From: Manihot esculenta
Taxonomy: Eukaryota > Streptophyta > Magnoliopsida > Malpighiales > Euphorbiaceae
Assembly (NCBI RefSeq): GCF_001659605.2
Contig: NC_035171.2
Span: forward strand, 10,260,256-10,324,255
Length of the DNA stretch: 64,000 nt
Direction: 5' to 3'
In this document: piece after piece, positions 31,571 to 43,335 of the stretch
Layout of the letters: each line of letters opens with the position of its first letter
Numbering within the stretch: position 1 is the stretch's first letter
Notes under the pieces: generated by a model
What the model saw: the letters and a program-made list of their open reading frames with translations, nothing else
Databases searched by the model: none
What the model was told of the DNA's origin: nothing
Translations under genes and position numbers: made by a program

Positions 31571-32575
31571 TCTTGAGACTATTAGTTATGTGCATGCTGG
31601 TATACTATTATACTTCAATTCAAAAGTCTAGATGAAAGAGTGGAGCTGATGATCTAAATTATTTGAATGTTTGAGGATAAGCATGGTTTAATTGTGGGGT
31701 ATTTGATCGAACATAATTTCAATACATTTTTCGTACTATTCTTAGCACTTAATTAAGTATTTTTCTAGCTAAATTTGTATTTTTGACCATATTTCGCAGA
31801 AAAATAAAAAGAGAGAAGATTTGATGAAAAGTGGTTTAAAAATATTGAAACTGACTGACCAGTCGATTTGGGCAAACCTTCCACATAATTGTATTGCACA
31901 GAAGCCAGGAACTGCCCAAATCTGCAGGCTAAGTAAAACATTTTCATACAGTGGATTTGCCTAAGTAATTTACCCAAACTAACTAGCAAATCAACAGATT
32001 ACACAAAATCAAATAGTGAGCGGAAAAAATCCAGATTTGAAAATAAAAAGACTTAGTCTTCTCATTAAAAGCTGTAGAGTCTGCGCAAATTCTTCTCCAT
32101 CAATGCGGCATCAAGTCTTCCTCAAATTAAGGAGTTATATTCTTGAAGAAACACATTACAGGAAGGATTCCTAATTCAAATCAAAGAGTAATTCATATTC
32201 CCAAAAGGACTTTGCTAGAGTTAAGCACCTATATAAAGCCAAATCATTGAAGATATCAGCAGATTAGATCTCTCCTCACCAGCACCAATCCTTCATCTTC
32301 TCTTTTCTCTTTTGTATTTTCTTTTAAAATTCATGAGTGGCTAAACTCTTTATTTCTAGTTGAAGTTAGGGTGAAATTTCAGTTAATACATGAATTGGAA
32401 GATCTAAACTCAATTGTTCATCTTTTATCCTTCAATATTTATGCAAATTATGTTCTTCATATTATTATTGGTTTATTATTTAGCGCTCCTTGTTCTTAAT
32501 TTCAAAGTAATATATTGTTAGTTTGAATGCTTGAAGTCTGTAATTGCTTAGATTATTCAAACACAAGTAAATTAG
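31571..32575 (+). mobile_element. Remnant of Ty3 element T: 3' internal end, PPT and truncated LTR
   Basis: After the GTGAC repeat the T sequence resumes; TTTGAGGATAAGCATGG and ATTGTGGGGTATT (about 31668-31703) resemble the pre-PPT motif and polypurine tract of Tat-type elements. The LTR starts TGATCGAACATAATTTC at 31704 and matches solo LTR S1 at its start, its TATATAAAG box (near 32230) and up to about 32570. It is cut there. Confidence 0.6.
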
Positions 32576-33786
32576 TGTAACAACTAAGAAGTTGCATAAT
32601 ATGATCTAGAATTTTAATAAATAAGCCATATAAATCTTAGACATTTTTAATTAAGTCCCTACTTAATTAATTAGATCAAAATCGTAATTCTTTTAAATTA
32701 CAATTTTATCCCAATGTCAATTTATATGCAATCAAATCCTACTTAATTTAACTTCTCGTTTTATTTTCTCATACAATTCTTTATGCGTGTGACTGATTAG
32801 ATTCTAAATATATTGGCAAAAAATATAATTAACTAATTAATTAATTTTAAGATCAATAACATTGTCTAGCAATATGTCAAGACAACTCAAATATTCGAAA
32901 TGTCAAAAATAGTTTGACTTAACATTTCAGTACATGGTTTATCAATGTAATTAATATCTCTTCATTACAAATGCTCTGATTTAACATTTGATGCATGGAA
33001 CATGTCTGCAATATTAAATCATATTAGTTCTCATTTATTAGTTATTGACCTATTGAATCAAATTTCAAATCTTATTTGTTAATTTCATTCCACCTTGCGC
33101 AATGATTTTATGATCAATGCTAGTAGAGAACAAATGAGACATTTTCTAATTTAACTTAGAGTGATGAATCCTATCTCAATCACATAAATGCCTCCATACA
33201 GTTCCTAATATATCAAATTTATCCCGATTTGTTACTCATGAACCAATCAATGTGTAAGATGAATCAAAACATAAAAGTCTCTATGTAAGATTATTTATTG
33301 ATTTCAAGTTAAAGAATCACTTACACAACCATCACTTGAGTAATTTATAGACATAGATTATTTTCCACATGGATTTCTCAGGCGGGTCAATTCAGTGTAC
33401 TTATTCATAAAATAAGCAGCTACATATTAGTTATAGATATCTCACATATCTCAATCTATGAGATCAATTATTTTCTCTAAAAGAAAAGAACATAATATGT
33501 AACAGTTTCAACAGCTCTAATCATTGTCCAATCATGATAAGAACATCGACCAAGAACATTTGGAGACGTTACTTAAATGCAATATAAATCTCACAATTAT
33601 AGTCACATTATAATTTTCTTTACACAGTAATATAGTCTCATGTACTTTATCTTTACTCGAAATTCAATTAAATTAACACTAAAGATAAATAATTGTCTTT
33701 ATAATATTGTATTTAAATATTTAAAATACATTAATAATAACATCCAACTACAACCAACAGATTGACTGTAGGGCATATTACTAACA
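32576..33786 (-). mobile_element. Possible solo LTR, Copia-like
   Basis: 1211 AT-rich bp with TG/CA ends (TGTAACAACTAAGAAG ... GGGCATATTACTAACA) that break the T LTR at 32575. On the minus strand it would start TGTTAGTAATATGCCCTACA, a style typical of dicot Copia LTRs. No clean target duplication was found (ATTAG left, ATATA right), so a boundary error or a deletion is possible. Confidence 0.45.
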
Positions 33787-34789
33787 ATATAAGTATTTAT
33801 TATTCATCTAAGTGGCCTGCTCAACATCATCAATATAGTAAGTAGGGAGATAATTAATTGTGGTCTTTGTATTATAGTGTTATTGCTTGTCTTATCTACA
33901 TGTTAATGATTACTAGATTTTGTAAAACATTTTCAACCAATACAAATAGTTATGTTCTACCTAATCAAGTGAGGGCCTTTTACTTAATTCATATGCATAA
34001 AGAAGTTTCAAGATTCTCATGTTTAATTTCACTTATTTTTGCAATTTTTTTATTGATCAAATGGACTGCTGAGTTTTTTTTACCCACTTACAAAATTTAT
34101 GGTCCTAAACTCATGCAAAGTTCTTTATATTAGTTTTACTATTGTGTTGATTCAAAGAGAAATATGGTTGAGTTCACTGAAATATGTAATTGATCTGATT
34201 AGGCTCAAAATTATAGAGCCTGAGGAAGATCCCTATTCTAGTAAATATTATGTTCTTTAATTTATAAATTTTTACATCTTTTATGATATTTGCAGAAAAT
34301 TTTTCAATCTTCACAGTTTTTCCCTTTTATTTATTTTAGGTTTTTTTATATTTTCTCTGAGTTGTAAGCTTATTAATTATATGTTCTTAATTCTCATGGA
34401 TTAGGATTATAAAGAATATGGCCTATACTAGGATGAATAAAATTGCTTTAGGGTGCCCTTGAAACATGAGGTATAAATAATAGAAAAAACTGAATAAGAG
34501 TGAGAGTAAATCAATAAAGCTACTAGAAGAAATGTAAAAAGAAGTGCAAAAGGAGATTAATATTATATTGTTTATATATTATTTTTAAATATTATAAACT
34601 ATGAAATTTTGAAGAATTTTTAATTTTAAACATGTTAAGTATTTTATCACGTGTATATTGAATTTTAGTAGAAATCAATAAATATGAGAGACAATGTTTC
34701 ATTTATTATGAATATGATTGAGTTGTTAATTATTCAGATTACTGAGTTATGAATATTAAAAATGATGAATATTATTGAAAATATGAATA
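33787..34789. other. Unassigned AT-rich sequence
   Basis: About 1 kb with no recognised gene, repeat boundary or RNA. One 91-codon open frame (33858-34133) has no recognisable domain and a composition expected by chance. Confidence 0.5.
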
Positions 34790-35027
34790 ATTTTTTGATG
34801 AATTTTGAAAAAATAATCTTAACATTTCGACGGATATTTTTCATCACTAATTATTTTCAATAAATTAGCGACAAATTGATTTTGCTTTTCGATGAATTTA
34901 GTGACAAAAAAACTTATAGCTAACATTTTCAATGGAAAAAAGTAGCGACAAGACTTTAAATGACGGAAATTAAGTAGTCAGAAATCATCCTTAATATTCC
35001 TTCGGTGATAGTTTTGTTTTTGTAGTG
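34790..35027. mobile_element. CACTA (En/Spm) transposon end
   Basis: The stretch ends TTTTTGTAGTG at 35027, the complement of the CACTACAAAAA terminus. It carries spaced subterminal phrases such as TTTCGACGGATATTTTT, TTAGCGACAAATTG and TAGTGACAAAAAAAC that are typical of CACTA ends. The opposite end was not located with confidence (a decayed CTACTAGAAGAAA near 34519 is a weak candidate). No transposase. Confidence 0.5.
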
Positions 35028-35782
35028 TTTGTAAAAAAATAACTAAAATCGTTAATTTTAATGTTTAAAAAATTAGAAATATTTTACATTAAACTTTTAA
35101 ATTAATTAAGTTTTATTTAAAAAATTAAAAATAAAATATCAAAAAGAGCCATGGATACCTACACAGATATTTCTAACTAACATGGACGGTTAGTGTCAAA
35201 ATATAAGGATAAGCTAATTGAGGTGTCTTTAATGAAAATTTTCTAATTTGCACCTAATTGTACACCTATTTAATGCAAAATTATTATTTTAATTTTAGTT
35301 ATTAAAATTTATTATTATTTTAATTAAAATATTACTTTTTATTAACCGGATAGAGTATTGAGTAAAGAATGGAAACAATGAGGGCACATGTAGCACTGAA
35401 ACTCATTGACAATCTCCAACCTTTTACACATCAGACATATCACGACAATTTAATTATCTCTGTGGATCAAGCATTGATAAGTTTTTCAATGATTAGGCAC
35501 GTGTAAGAAATTTCCTTCAAAAAACACATGTAACATCCAAGTTCCAGGGCAAAACTTGTCAACTCCATTGTAAAGCTGGCATCTGGCAACCATCTCCTCC
35601 CTCTTACTTCCGACCATAACCAAGCTCCATTATCCCCTCAAACTCGGCGTATCAATCTAATAGATCAGGATTTTGTCGCTCCATGTAAGAAAAATTACAT
35701 GGATCAACGTGTTACTCTAAAATTTTTCGTAGACCAGCTCCTCGACAAATATAGACCTGTCTTCTTGTCCACTCGATTTGCA

Positions 35783-35788
35783 TATAAA
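35783..35788 (+). promoter_or_regulatory. TATA box of the FLA gene
   Basis: TATAAA in GCATATAAAACCACC, 95 bp upstream of the start codon. It is followed by a pyrimidine-rich leader (CTCATCTTCTTCGTCG) typical of plant 5'UTRs. Upstream, 35028-35782 shows no gene. Confidence 0.65.
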
Positions 35789-35882
35789 ACCACCTTTTCA
35801 CCTCACTTTCTAATGTACTCCATCACTCATCTTCTTCGTCGATTCCTTCTCTAGTGCGCCTGCAAGTGAAGAGTAATTAACA

Positions 35883-36656
35883 ATGTCTCCCATCAGCTCT
35901 GCTTCTCATTTTGCTCTCTTCTTCTCTTTCTTCCTTCTCTTCTCCACTGCTTCTGCTTTTAACATCACCAGAATCCTAAGCAACTACTCGGATTTCGGCA
36001 GCTTCAATGACATGTTATCACGAAACCATCTAGCAGAAGACATTAATAACCGCCGAACCATCACCATCCTCGCTGTTGATAACGTATCCCCTCTCGATAG
36101 CCTATCATCGGCTGCGCAGAAAAGGGTCTTGAGCCTGCATGTGGTATTGGATTATTATGATATTGCCAAGCTCAAAAAGTTGTCAAAGAAATCTGCAGTT
36201 CTCACTACCCTTTACCAGTCCAGTGGCCAAGCCAGAGGCAGACAAGGGTTCTTGAATGTGACATCTAAGGGTGGTGATCAGATTGTCTTTGGTTCTGCAA
36301 TTGCCGGATCCAGTCTTAATTCCAATCTTGTCAAGTCGGTCGCCGCCCAACCATATAATATTTCTGTGTTGCAGGTAAGCTCTCTTATAATGCCTGATTC
36401 TGTAGTCCGCAGTAAAAGCACCCAGAGACCAGCCAAGGCACCTGCACCAGCGTCTCCGGCACCTGCTCCTTCACCAGAAGATGCTGATTCTCCTAGCCCA
36501 ACTGCAGATGCTTCAGCCTCATCTCCCATCGCAGATGGTCCAGTGGCAGATTCTCCTGAAGCGGATTCTCATGGGGTTGCATCTGCGAGTGGCGGAAGCC
36601 TTGCGATGGTCGGGATGGTTTTGTTCTTCGTCTGGGGTCTACCAAAGATGATCTGA
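35883..36656 (+). CDS. Fasciclin-like arabinogalactan protein (single-domain, FLA14/FLA3-like)
   Basis: 257 residues, single exon. Residues 1-25 are a signal peptide (FALFFSFFLLFSTASA). One fasciclin domain follows (~27-170), with the H1-like stretch RTITILAVDNVSPLD and the H2-like stretch VLSLHVVLDYYD, N-glycosylation sites (NITR, NYSD, NVTS, NISV) and the end YNISVLQVSSLIMP. Residues ~180-225 are an AG-glycomodule region rich in Ala-Pro and Ser-Pro (PAKAPAPASPAPAPSPED). The C-terminus (SGGSLAMVGMVLFFVWGL) is a GPI-anchor signal. It acts at the plasma membrane and cell wall; related Arabidopsis proteins of this small class are expressed in pollen. Length fits the family. The start is the first ATG after the TATA box and opens the signal peptide. 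The exact FLA number is an inference. Confidence 0.93.
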   Translation: MSPISSASHFALFFSFFLLFSTASAFNITRILSNYSDFGSFNDMLSRNHLAEDINNRRTITILAVDNVSPLDSLSSAAQKRVLSLHVVLDYYDIAKLKKLSKKSAVLTTLYQSSGQARGRQGFLNVTSKGGDQIVFGSAIAGSSLNSNLVKSVAAQPYNISVLQVSSLIMPDSVVRSKSTQRPAKAPAPASPAPAPSPEDADSPSPTADASASSPIADGPVADSPEADSHGVASASGGSLAMVGMVLFFVWGLPKMI

Positions 36657-37693
36657 TTTAGGAACTAGGAGCAATAAGGGAGTAGAAAGATTAGTTCTTT
36701 TGCACTCACCAACTAAGGCTGCGTTGGTTGCAGTGCCTCTTTTGATTCATCCTGTTTCCTTTTGCCGTTGAGTGATTGAATCATTTGAATTCCATCAATT
36801 GTTTGCCTTCAAAACTGTTTAATTTTTCTATGCATTCAATTCTCGTTACAGTGCAGTTTTAACACGATGAAAATTTTGAAAAAAAATATTTTTCTATCAT
36901 TCCTTTCTTCACGAACTTAGTGTTATTTTAGGATATAATTTAAAATTTAAAAAAAATTATTATAGTGGAACTAGTTCCCATAAAACAACTAATTTTAAAT
37001 TTTACAGTAAATTTGGACCGAATCTAATTTTTACTGTCGACATCTAATAGAGATTCAATATAACTTTTTAGAAATAGAATTTCGAAATGCACCACTTTTA
37101 AAAATGTGACGAAAACCATAAATCTGTCACAAAATTCGATATGAAAATTTTATCATTTAGAGAGTTAATTTTTACATTTTAATTATTTTTTTAAATATTT
37201 TTATAATTTTTCATATTAAATTTTTTTATTATTATTATAAATACCTATTTACTATTTGAAACAGATTTTTCAATCTTTTGAAAATTTTCAATAAGATTAT
37301 TCATTTTTTGCTTATCTTTTCTTTTATATTGTTTTAACTAAACAATATTAATTAAAATTTCTGACAGAATCTATTAGTCTTTTATCACTCATACATAATT
37401 TTTTTTCCAATCAAACTATATAAATTAATTTGTATATTTATACATTCAGTTGCATGAAAAAATTTTCATATAAAAATTTAAAACTGAGACCCAAATGGAA
37501 GCTTTCTTTCATCTATTTAAATTAATGAATTTATTTGAGGATATCTAACTCTTTTGACTAGACTTAACATGCATTAAAAAAATAATAATAAGTTTAAAAT
37601 TAAAAATTAGTATTTATAAACATTTACAATGAGGAAAAAGTATAGAACTTTTTCTAATAATTTAATTCTATTTTAAATTGGAAATACGTGAAA
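36657..37693. other. FLA 3' flank and AT-rich intergenic sequence
   Basis: The first ~200 bp are likely 3'UTR (T-rich, ending before AATTTTTCTATGCATTC). Beyond that only AT-rich sequence is seen; no gene or repeat boundary recognised. Confidence 0.5.
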
Positions 37694-37698
37694 GAAAG

Positions 37699-38196
37699 TG
37701 ATGACCGCTGGATTTCTCCACCCCGATTAAGGGCCAAGCTCTCGGTCGCGGCCCATCGCTCAGAAGCCCACACACCGTCTGCGCTGACAGGTTAGGTCCA
37801 TTCGAGCTTTAATACCGGACCCCTCTGAATTTCTCAATCAGGCCGGCATCGCGTTCACTGCACCTTGAGCCGATCTCCTTTGGGTGCAGCTTTGATTTTA
37901 TCTTCTGGCCCAGCCCAGAACCAGAAGTAAGACCCATCTGTCTGCCTCGTGGACCCCTTCACACGCGCCCGGAGAGAATCAGAGGCCGTTACGCATGGGG
38001 CAGAGATCTGATTCCCTCGGACGTCCATATCAACGTAACAGAGACAGGTGGTCCAATGATATGCGTCCTGTTAGTACGTCACTAGCGGACAAAAGAAAAC
38101 ATATAAAAGGAGAAATACCTTCCTCTATTTTTAAACTTTTTCTAGTTTTACAGAACCTATTGTAAAAACTCCATTTATCTGAATCTCAGATCATCA
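37699..38196 (+). mobile_element. 498-bp GC-rich solo LTR
   Basis: Inverted ends TGATGA ... TCATCA and a perfect 5-bp duplication GAAAG (37694-37698 and 38197-38201). The first 400 bp are strikingly GC-rich against the AT-rich surroundings, and a TATAAAAG box lies at 38102-38109, as in U3 of an LTR. No internal region. Family not recognised. Confidence 0.8.
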
Positions 38197-38449
38197 GAAA
38201 GAAATTTTTTTGTGTTTAAATTTTTATAAGCCTATTGTAATATCGTTAAAACTTTACTTTGAATTGAATTATCGTTATATAGTATATATACTATGAAATT
38301 TAATTAAATTTTTTATTTATTTATGGCTTATAACAATTATAAAATTTTTAATCCCATAATTGGTGGAAGAAATAATAGGAAGATATTTTCCATTTTGTTT
38401 TAAAAATATAATAATATAAAAGTGTTAGTATTTTTTCTATTATTTTTAT

Positions 38450-38720
38450 CTATTGTCGCTTGTCTTGCATTTTCTTCCTCCTTCTCTTAATTTCTTCCTC
38501 CTCTTAATTTCTTCCTTTTTTCTATAATTTTTCTTTTGATTTCTTTCTCCATCATTTTTTTCTTTCCTCTCATTTTCTTTATAATTTTCTTTCATATTAA
38601 TTTCTCTCATTTTATTTTTCCTTATCATTTTCTTTTTATTTATAATTTTTCTATTATTTTTTCTCTAATTATTTATTCTCATTTCTCTATTTTTTTTTCT
38701 TTCGTTCTTTCTTTTTTATT
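38450..38720 (+). repeat. Polypyrimidine-rich low-complexity tract
   Basis: About 270 bp in which the plus strand is overwhelmingly T and C (TTCTTCCTCCTTCTCTT-like runs) with sparse A and very few G. Open frames across it are composition artefacts. Confidence 0.75.
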
Positions 38721-39190
38721 ATTACATTTCTAATAAATATTGAACACAAATTAAAAATTTATTAATTATAATAATAATAATATAATTTTAAAATTTACTG
38801 AATTAAATAAAAAAATAGTATTAATAATAAAAGTTATTATTAAGTTAAAATAATAATAACTTTTTAAATTTATTTAAATTATCAATTAATTTATTAAAAA
38901 ATTTCATAACTATTAATAAATTATTTTCTTCTTAATAATAATAACGGAAACTGCATGGATCAATTTCTTAATAATACTAATAAATTTAAAATTTGTTGAT
39001 AAAAATTTTAACAATCAATTTTTTAACAATAAATCATATATAATTTCTTAATAATTTATTTTTCAATAATTTTTATTGAATTATGAACGAAAGTCTGTTT
39101 GCAATGGAAAATTTCTTACGGTGGCATAACTCTAAAAATCAATATTTTTTAATTTATTAGAATAAAATATGTGTATTGTGTTATGATATC

Positions 39191-39595
39191 TAGGCTGATC
39201 ATTCGGTCGGTTCGGTTTAAAATCGAACCAAACTGATTTTGATTGGAAACCGAATCGAATCGAATCGGTCTGATTCGGTTCGATTCGATTTGATCAGTTT
39301 CAATTTTTAATATTTTTTTTTATTTTTTACATTTTATTTTTAATATTTTAAAATTTAATTAAAATATTTTAATTTTAATATGATTTAATTTCTCTATATT
39401 ATTAAAAAAATATATTATTATCACTAATCGATTCGGTTCGGTTTTTTCGGATCAAAACCGAACTAAACCGAAATAACCGAAATTTTTGAAATTAAAAATC
39501 AAATCGAACCGAAATGTATAAAAAACCAAACTAAATTTTCAAATCGATTCGATTCGATCAATTTTTTCGATTTGAACCGAATACTGCTCACCCTA
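39191..39595. mobile_element. hAT-type MITE, copy 1
   Basis: 405 bp with imperfect terminal inverted repeats (left TAGGCTGATCATTCGG; right, complemented, TAGGGTGAGCAG) and a perfect 8-bp target duplication ATGATATC (39183-39190 and 39596-39603), the hAT signature. Both ends are rich in CGGTT/AACCG repeats around an AT-rich core. Non-coding. Confidence 0.85.
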
Positions 39596-39603
39596 ATGAT
39601 ATC

Positions 39604-41430
39604 TAGATTTTTCTATTATAAACTTTAAATACATATATACTAAAATAACTATCCACTTTATAAAATTATTTATCTTTTGAAAAATATATTTTTATAGTTG
39701 AAATTTAAGAATTTCATAAATAATAAATAATTAATATATACTACGAGTACAAATAACATCCGAGTCACATTAAAGAATTTATTAATTTAAATTAAAAGTC
39801 AAATTAATTAATTAAATTAAAAATTTTTAAATAATTAGAAAATCTTATATTATCTTTTACCAGTCTATAAATTAAGCAATTTTATTATACTCACTCACAT
39901 TCTTCATACTTATATATATAATATTAGTTTTTCGTGTGTATTATTTTTATTAGAAAATTAAATTGAATATATTAATTTTTTCAATCAATTAAATTGTTAA
40001 AAATTTAAATTAAGTTTCAAAAGTAAAAAATTAGTTGATATTTTTATTTTTATTTTTTTTTGACATAAGAACAATTTTATTTTATAACTAAATTGGAAGA
40101 AGTAAAAAAAAAAAAAAAATTAAGAAGCAAGAGATTATGACATAGTGGGAGGGAGACTTAAAATTTTATGAAATCATTTTGATTTGAAAATTTGAATTAA
40201 AATTAATATTTTTTAAAAATAATTTAAAGATAAATTTTATATAAATTTGAAAGGTTCTGTTCACAATACGGGTTAAAAAATTAAACTTGTTCTTAAATTA
40301 TTAAGAAGATCACAAATATCAAATTTTATTATTATTTATTTAAATTTATTTTTAACATCAGCCAAATAAAATCAACATTTATTAAAATATAAAATTTGAG
40401 CTACTTTTTAGTTTAATTTTATTTATATATATTTAATTTTTTGATAATAGTTTAAAAGTACTTTTACATTAAAAATAAAACTTAATATTTTTAATTTATA
40501 TATTTAATTTATTATATACGTCAGAGTTAAATATAAATAAATATTAATTAAAAGTAATAATTTATTTAATATATTATGAGATTATTCAATGTTTTCAATA
40601 ATTAAAAAAAATGAACCGCTTATTTGGATTAAAATTAAACGATAATTTATATTACAGCCCTTAAATTTTAGTAAAATTTATAATTTAATCTTTATTTATT
40701 TAATAATAAATAATTTAATTTAAAAATTTTTATTTTATACCTATTTATTAATTTTATTATTAATTAAAAAAATCATTTAAATTAAAGTATTAAATTATTA
40801 TAAATATTAAATCATAAAAATTAAAAAAATATATATTATTTAATTTCTAAATATTAACATTATTAACAAAAGGTAATTTCTATATTTTTAGAAATTTATT
40901 AAAATATTTTTTTTTATGAAATAACTTTTTTATATTTTTTTCTGGTAAAATAAATAAAAGACGATAAATAAATTTTTTAAAATTTTATTTTATTTTTAAA
41001 TAAAATTTTTTATTTAATTTTTAAATATTATTATTATTATTAAATTAATCTTTATATTTTTTTTAAATTTATTAAAACATTGTTATATTTTTTTATATTT
41101 ATTATATTTTCTCTTAAAAAAATAAAAAAAGAGATAATTTAATTTTTTATTATAGTTGTAATGGTATAAATAAATAGAAAAATTATTTTATTTTAATAGA
41201 TTTTTAAAAATATAAAATTTGTTAAATCTAAAAATTAAATAATAAATTTTTTAAAATTAAATTAAAATAAATTTTAAAAAATTAAATTATTATAATTTAA
41301 TAATAAATATTATGAGAAATTATTTTGTTAATAAAAACAAACCTTAAGACTACATTATTTATTATTAAAATAATAAAATTAAATTATAAATTTTACTAAA
41401 CCACTTTGTTATAAATTACCAAAATTAAAA
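39604..41430. other. Extremely AT-rich intergenic block
   Basis: Long runs of A and T with almost no G or C; no gene, repeat boundary or RNA recognised. It ends at the ADA1 promoter (TATAAAAG at 41431-41438). Confidence 0.6.
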
Positions 41431-42273
41431 TATAAAAGTAGGCCTGCTGTCTATATAGAAGAAAACGAGAGAAGGAGAAAAGAAATAGCGAGGGAGAGAT
41501 CGATCAAAGTTTGAAAATTGAAAAGAAAAAATGTCAAAACCCAAAAACCCAGAGGAAGGAATTTAGAGAGAACAGCAAAATGAATTGAAATTGCAGAAAA
41601 AGGGAATTCTGTATCGAGAGAGAGGAGAGGGAGAGAATAATAATAATAAAGCTTGGTTGAATGCATAAGAGAAAGAGGAAGAGGAAGCTTCGACGCATCA
41701 ATTTTCCCTCTGAATCTCGAAATTTTCTTCCAATTTATCTACTTCAGAACAGGTTCTCTCCTTCTCTCTATCTCTTCCTTGATTCTCTTTATTGTTTCTC
41801 TCTCGCATCAATTTGTAGTTCAATTTGAGCTCTAAAGGGTTGTGGGCTGATCTCTAACAATCGAAGGATAATAAACTCTGCTGCTTCTTTCTAATTGGTA
41901 TAAAAGGAGTTTGGTGCAGTTACATTGAGGTTATTTTTACAAATTTAGCAAGTTGTAATTGAAGGAATAAAGGGTTTTGTAAAGTTACAAACTCAAATTT
42001 CGAAGATGGCTGCGGTTTTGATTTGTATGCTCAAATTGAATTTTTCGGAGGGAGAGTTGTAGTTTCTACCTTTTTATTGAACCCTCAGCCATGCCAAAGA
42101 TACGTGTTCGGTATTGGCATTGATGGTTTTTCTCGAAGTTATGGTTATGTACTTTTCGGGTGGTGGCAAATGGGATTTCGGAAACAAAGTGAAATAACCC
42201 TGATTTAGTTAGGGCTTTGAGTTTACAGCAGCCAATTTTTTTAATTTTACTGTTGTTGACTATGTTGTGAGAA
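41431..42273 (+). promoter_or_regulatory. Promoter and 5'UTR (probably with intron) of the ADA1 gene
   Basis: TATAAAAG (41431-41438) and a second TATATAG near 41452 precede a purine-rich leader (GAGAGAAGGAGAAAAG). A likely 5'UTR intron begins at CAG/GTTCTCTCC (41753) and ends at TTTACAG (42228); it is T-rich. Short upstream ATG frames inside it (for example 42023-42208) would be spliced out. The exon structure is an inference from splice-site sequence only. Confidence 0.5.
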
Positions 42274-43335
42274 ATGCAACGGTGGAATCAGCATTCGCGG
42301 GTAAATCTCGCTGAGTTGAAAACTCAGATAGTCAAGAAAATTGGGGTGGAGAGGACAAAATTGTACTTCTATTATTTGAATAAATTCTTGAATTTGAAGG
42401 TGAGTAAGATCGAGTTCAATAAGCTATGTTTTCGGGTTCTTGGAAGAGAGAATATTCCCCTACATAATCATTTTATATGTTCAATCTTGAAAAATGCTTG
42501 TAATGCCAAAATCTCACCGCAATTGAATCATGATAAGGAGGTTCCAATATCAACAAGAGATGGGTCCCACACTTTCCTGAATGGGAAGACAGATTTTGCT
42601 TCTTATCCATCAATCATTACGGGGAATAACATAGCTTCAGAAGATGGCATACTGAAGCCGGTGCAGCATCATCAAGTACTCTTGGAAAAAGCAGACAGAG
42701 AAGGGGAGGTTTTATTTCACCACCAGAACAAATTACTTCCTGCAAAACGGTCAACAGATGGTTCACTTTCTATACAGAGTCGAGAACAGAGTGAAGTATC
42801 TGTGGTTGAAGACAGAAAAGAGACATCTACTTTAAGTTCACTTGTGGCTCCACTTGGAATTCCCTTTTGCAGCGCAAGTGTAGCAAGCAATGCTAGATGC
42901 ACAAGTTCACATGACATTGGTGGATTGCTGGACTCACGGTCACTACGGGAAAAAATGCAACAAATTGCTGTAGCACAGGGCCTTGGTGAGGTGTCAATGG
43001 ACTCTGCCAATTTGCTGAACATTGGCTTGGATGCCTACTTGAAAGGGTTGATAAAGTCTTGCATTGAACTTGTGGGTACCAGGTGTGGATGCAATTTGGT
43101 GACAAAAAGTAGCCACAAGCACAATTCTCATATGAAGCTTGTTAATGGGTGCTTTCCAGACCATCGTATGCAGATGCAAAGTAGCAGTAGACTCTTAGAT
43201 GGAGTACAAGAGCAGAGATCCCACTTCTCCATATCTTTGCTGGATTTCAAAGTTGCCATGGAGCTTAACCCACAGCAGCTTGGAGAAGATTGCCCATTGC
43301 TGCTGGAGAAAATTATGCATGTAATTGAAGAATAA
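42274..43335 (+). CDS. ADA1: ADA1/Tada1-like subunit of the SAGA coactivator complex
   Basis: 353 residues, open without introns. The N-terminus MQRWNQHSRVNLAELKTQIVKKIG, followed by ERTKLYFYYLNKFLNLKVSKIEF and LCFRVLGRENIPLHNHFICSI (residues 1-75), is the SAGA-Tad1 signature. The middle (80-200) is low-complexity and poorly conserved in style. Residues ~225-275 (REKMQQIAVAQGLGEVSMDS then LNIGLDAYLKGLIKSCIEL) fit the histone-fold-like part. The C-terminus DFKVAMELNPQQLGEDCPLL is also typical of plant homologues. Role by family: structural subunit of the nuclear SAGA histone-acetyltransferase coactivator. The start is the first ATG of the long frame; stop TAA at 43333-43335. Confidence 0.88.
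   Translation: MQRWNQHSRVNLAELKTQIVKKIGVERTKLYFYYLNKFLNLKVSKIEFNKLCFRVLGRENIPLHNHFICSILKNACNAKISPQLNHDKEVPISTRDGSHTFLNGKTDFASYPSIITGNNIASEDGILKPVQHHQVLLEKADREGEVLFHHQNKLLPAKRSTDGSLSIQSREQSEVSVVEDRKETSTLSSLVAPLGIPFCSASVASNARCTSSHDIGGLLDSRSLREKMQQIAVAQGLGEVSMDSANLLNIGLDAYLKGLIKSCIELVGTRCGCNLVTKSSHKHNSHMKLVNGCFPDHRMQMQSSSRLLDGVQEQRSHFSISLLDFKVAMELNPQQLGEDCPLLLEKIMHVIEE

Noticed and set aside
33858..34133. 91-codon plus frame with hydrophobic stretches
   Set aside because: AT-rich, no domain, no promoter or homologue recognised; expected by chance in T-rich DNA.
36278..36529. 83-codon minus frame inside FLA
   Set aside because: Antisense shadow of the Ala/Pro-rich glycomodule region.
42023..42208. 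Upstream ORF before ADA1
   Set aside because: Probably lies in the 5'UTR intron (41753-42228) and would be removed; RNA-seq could show retention.
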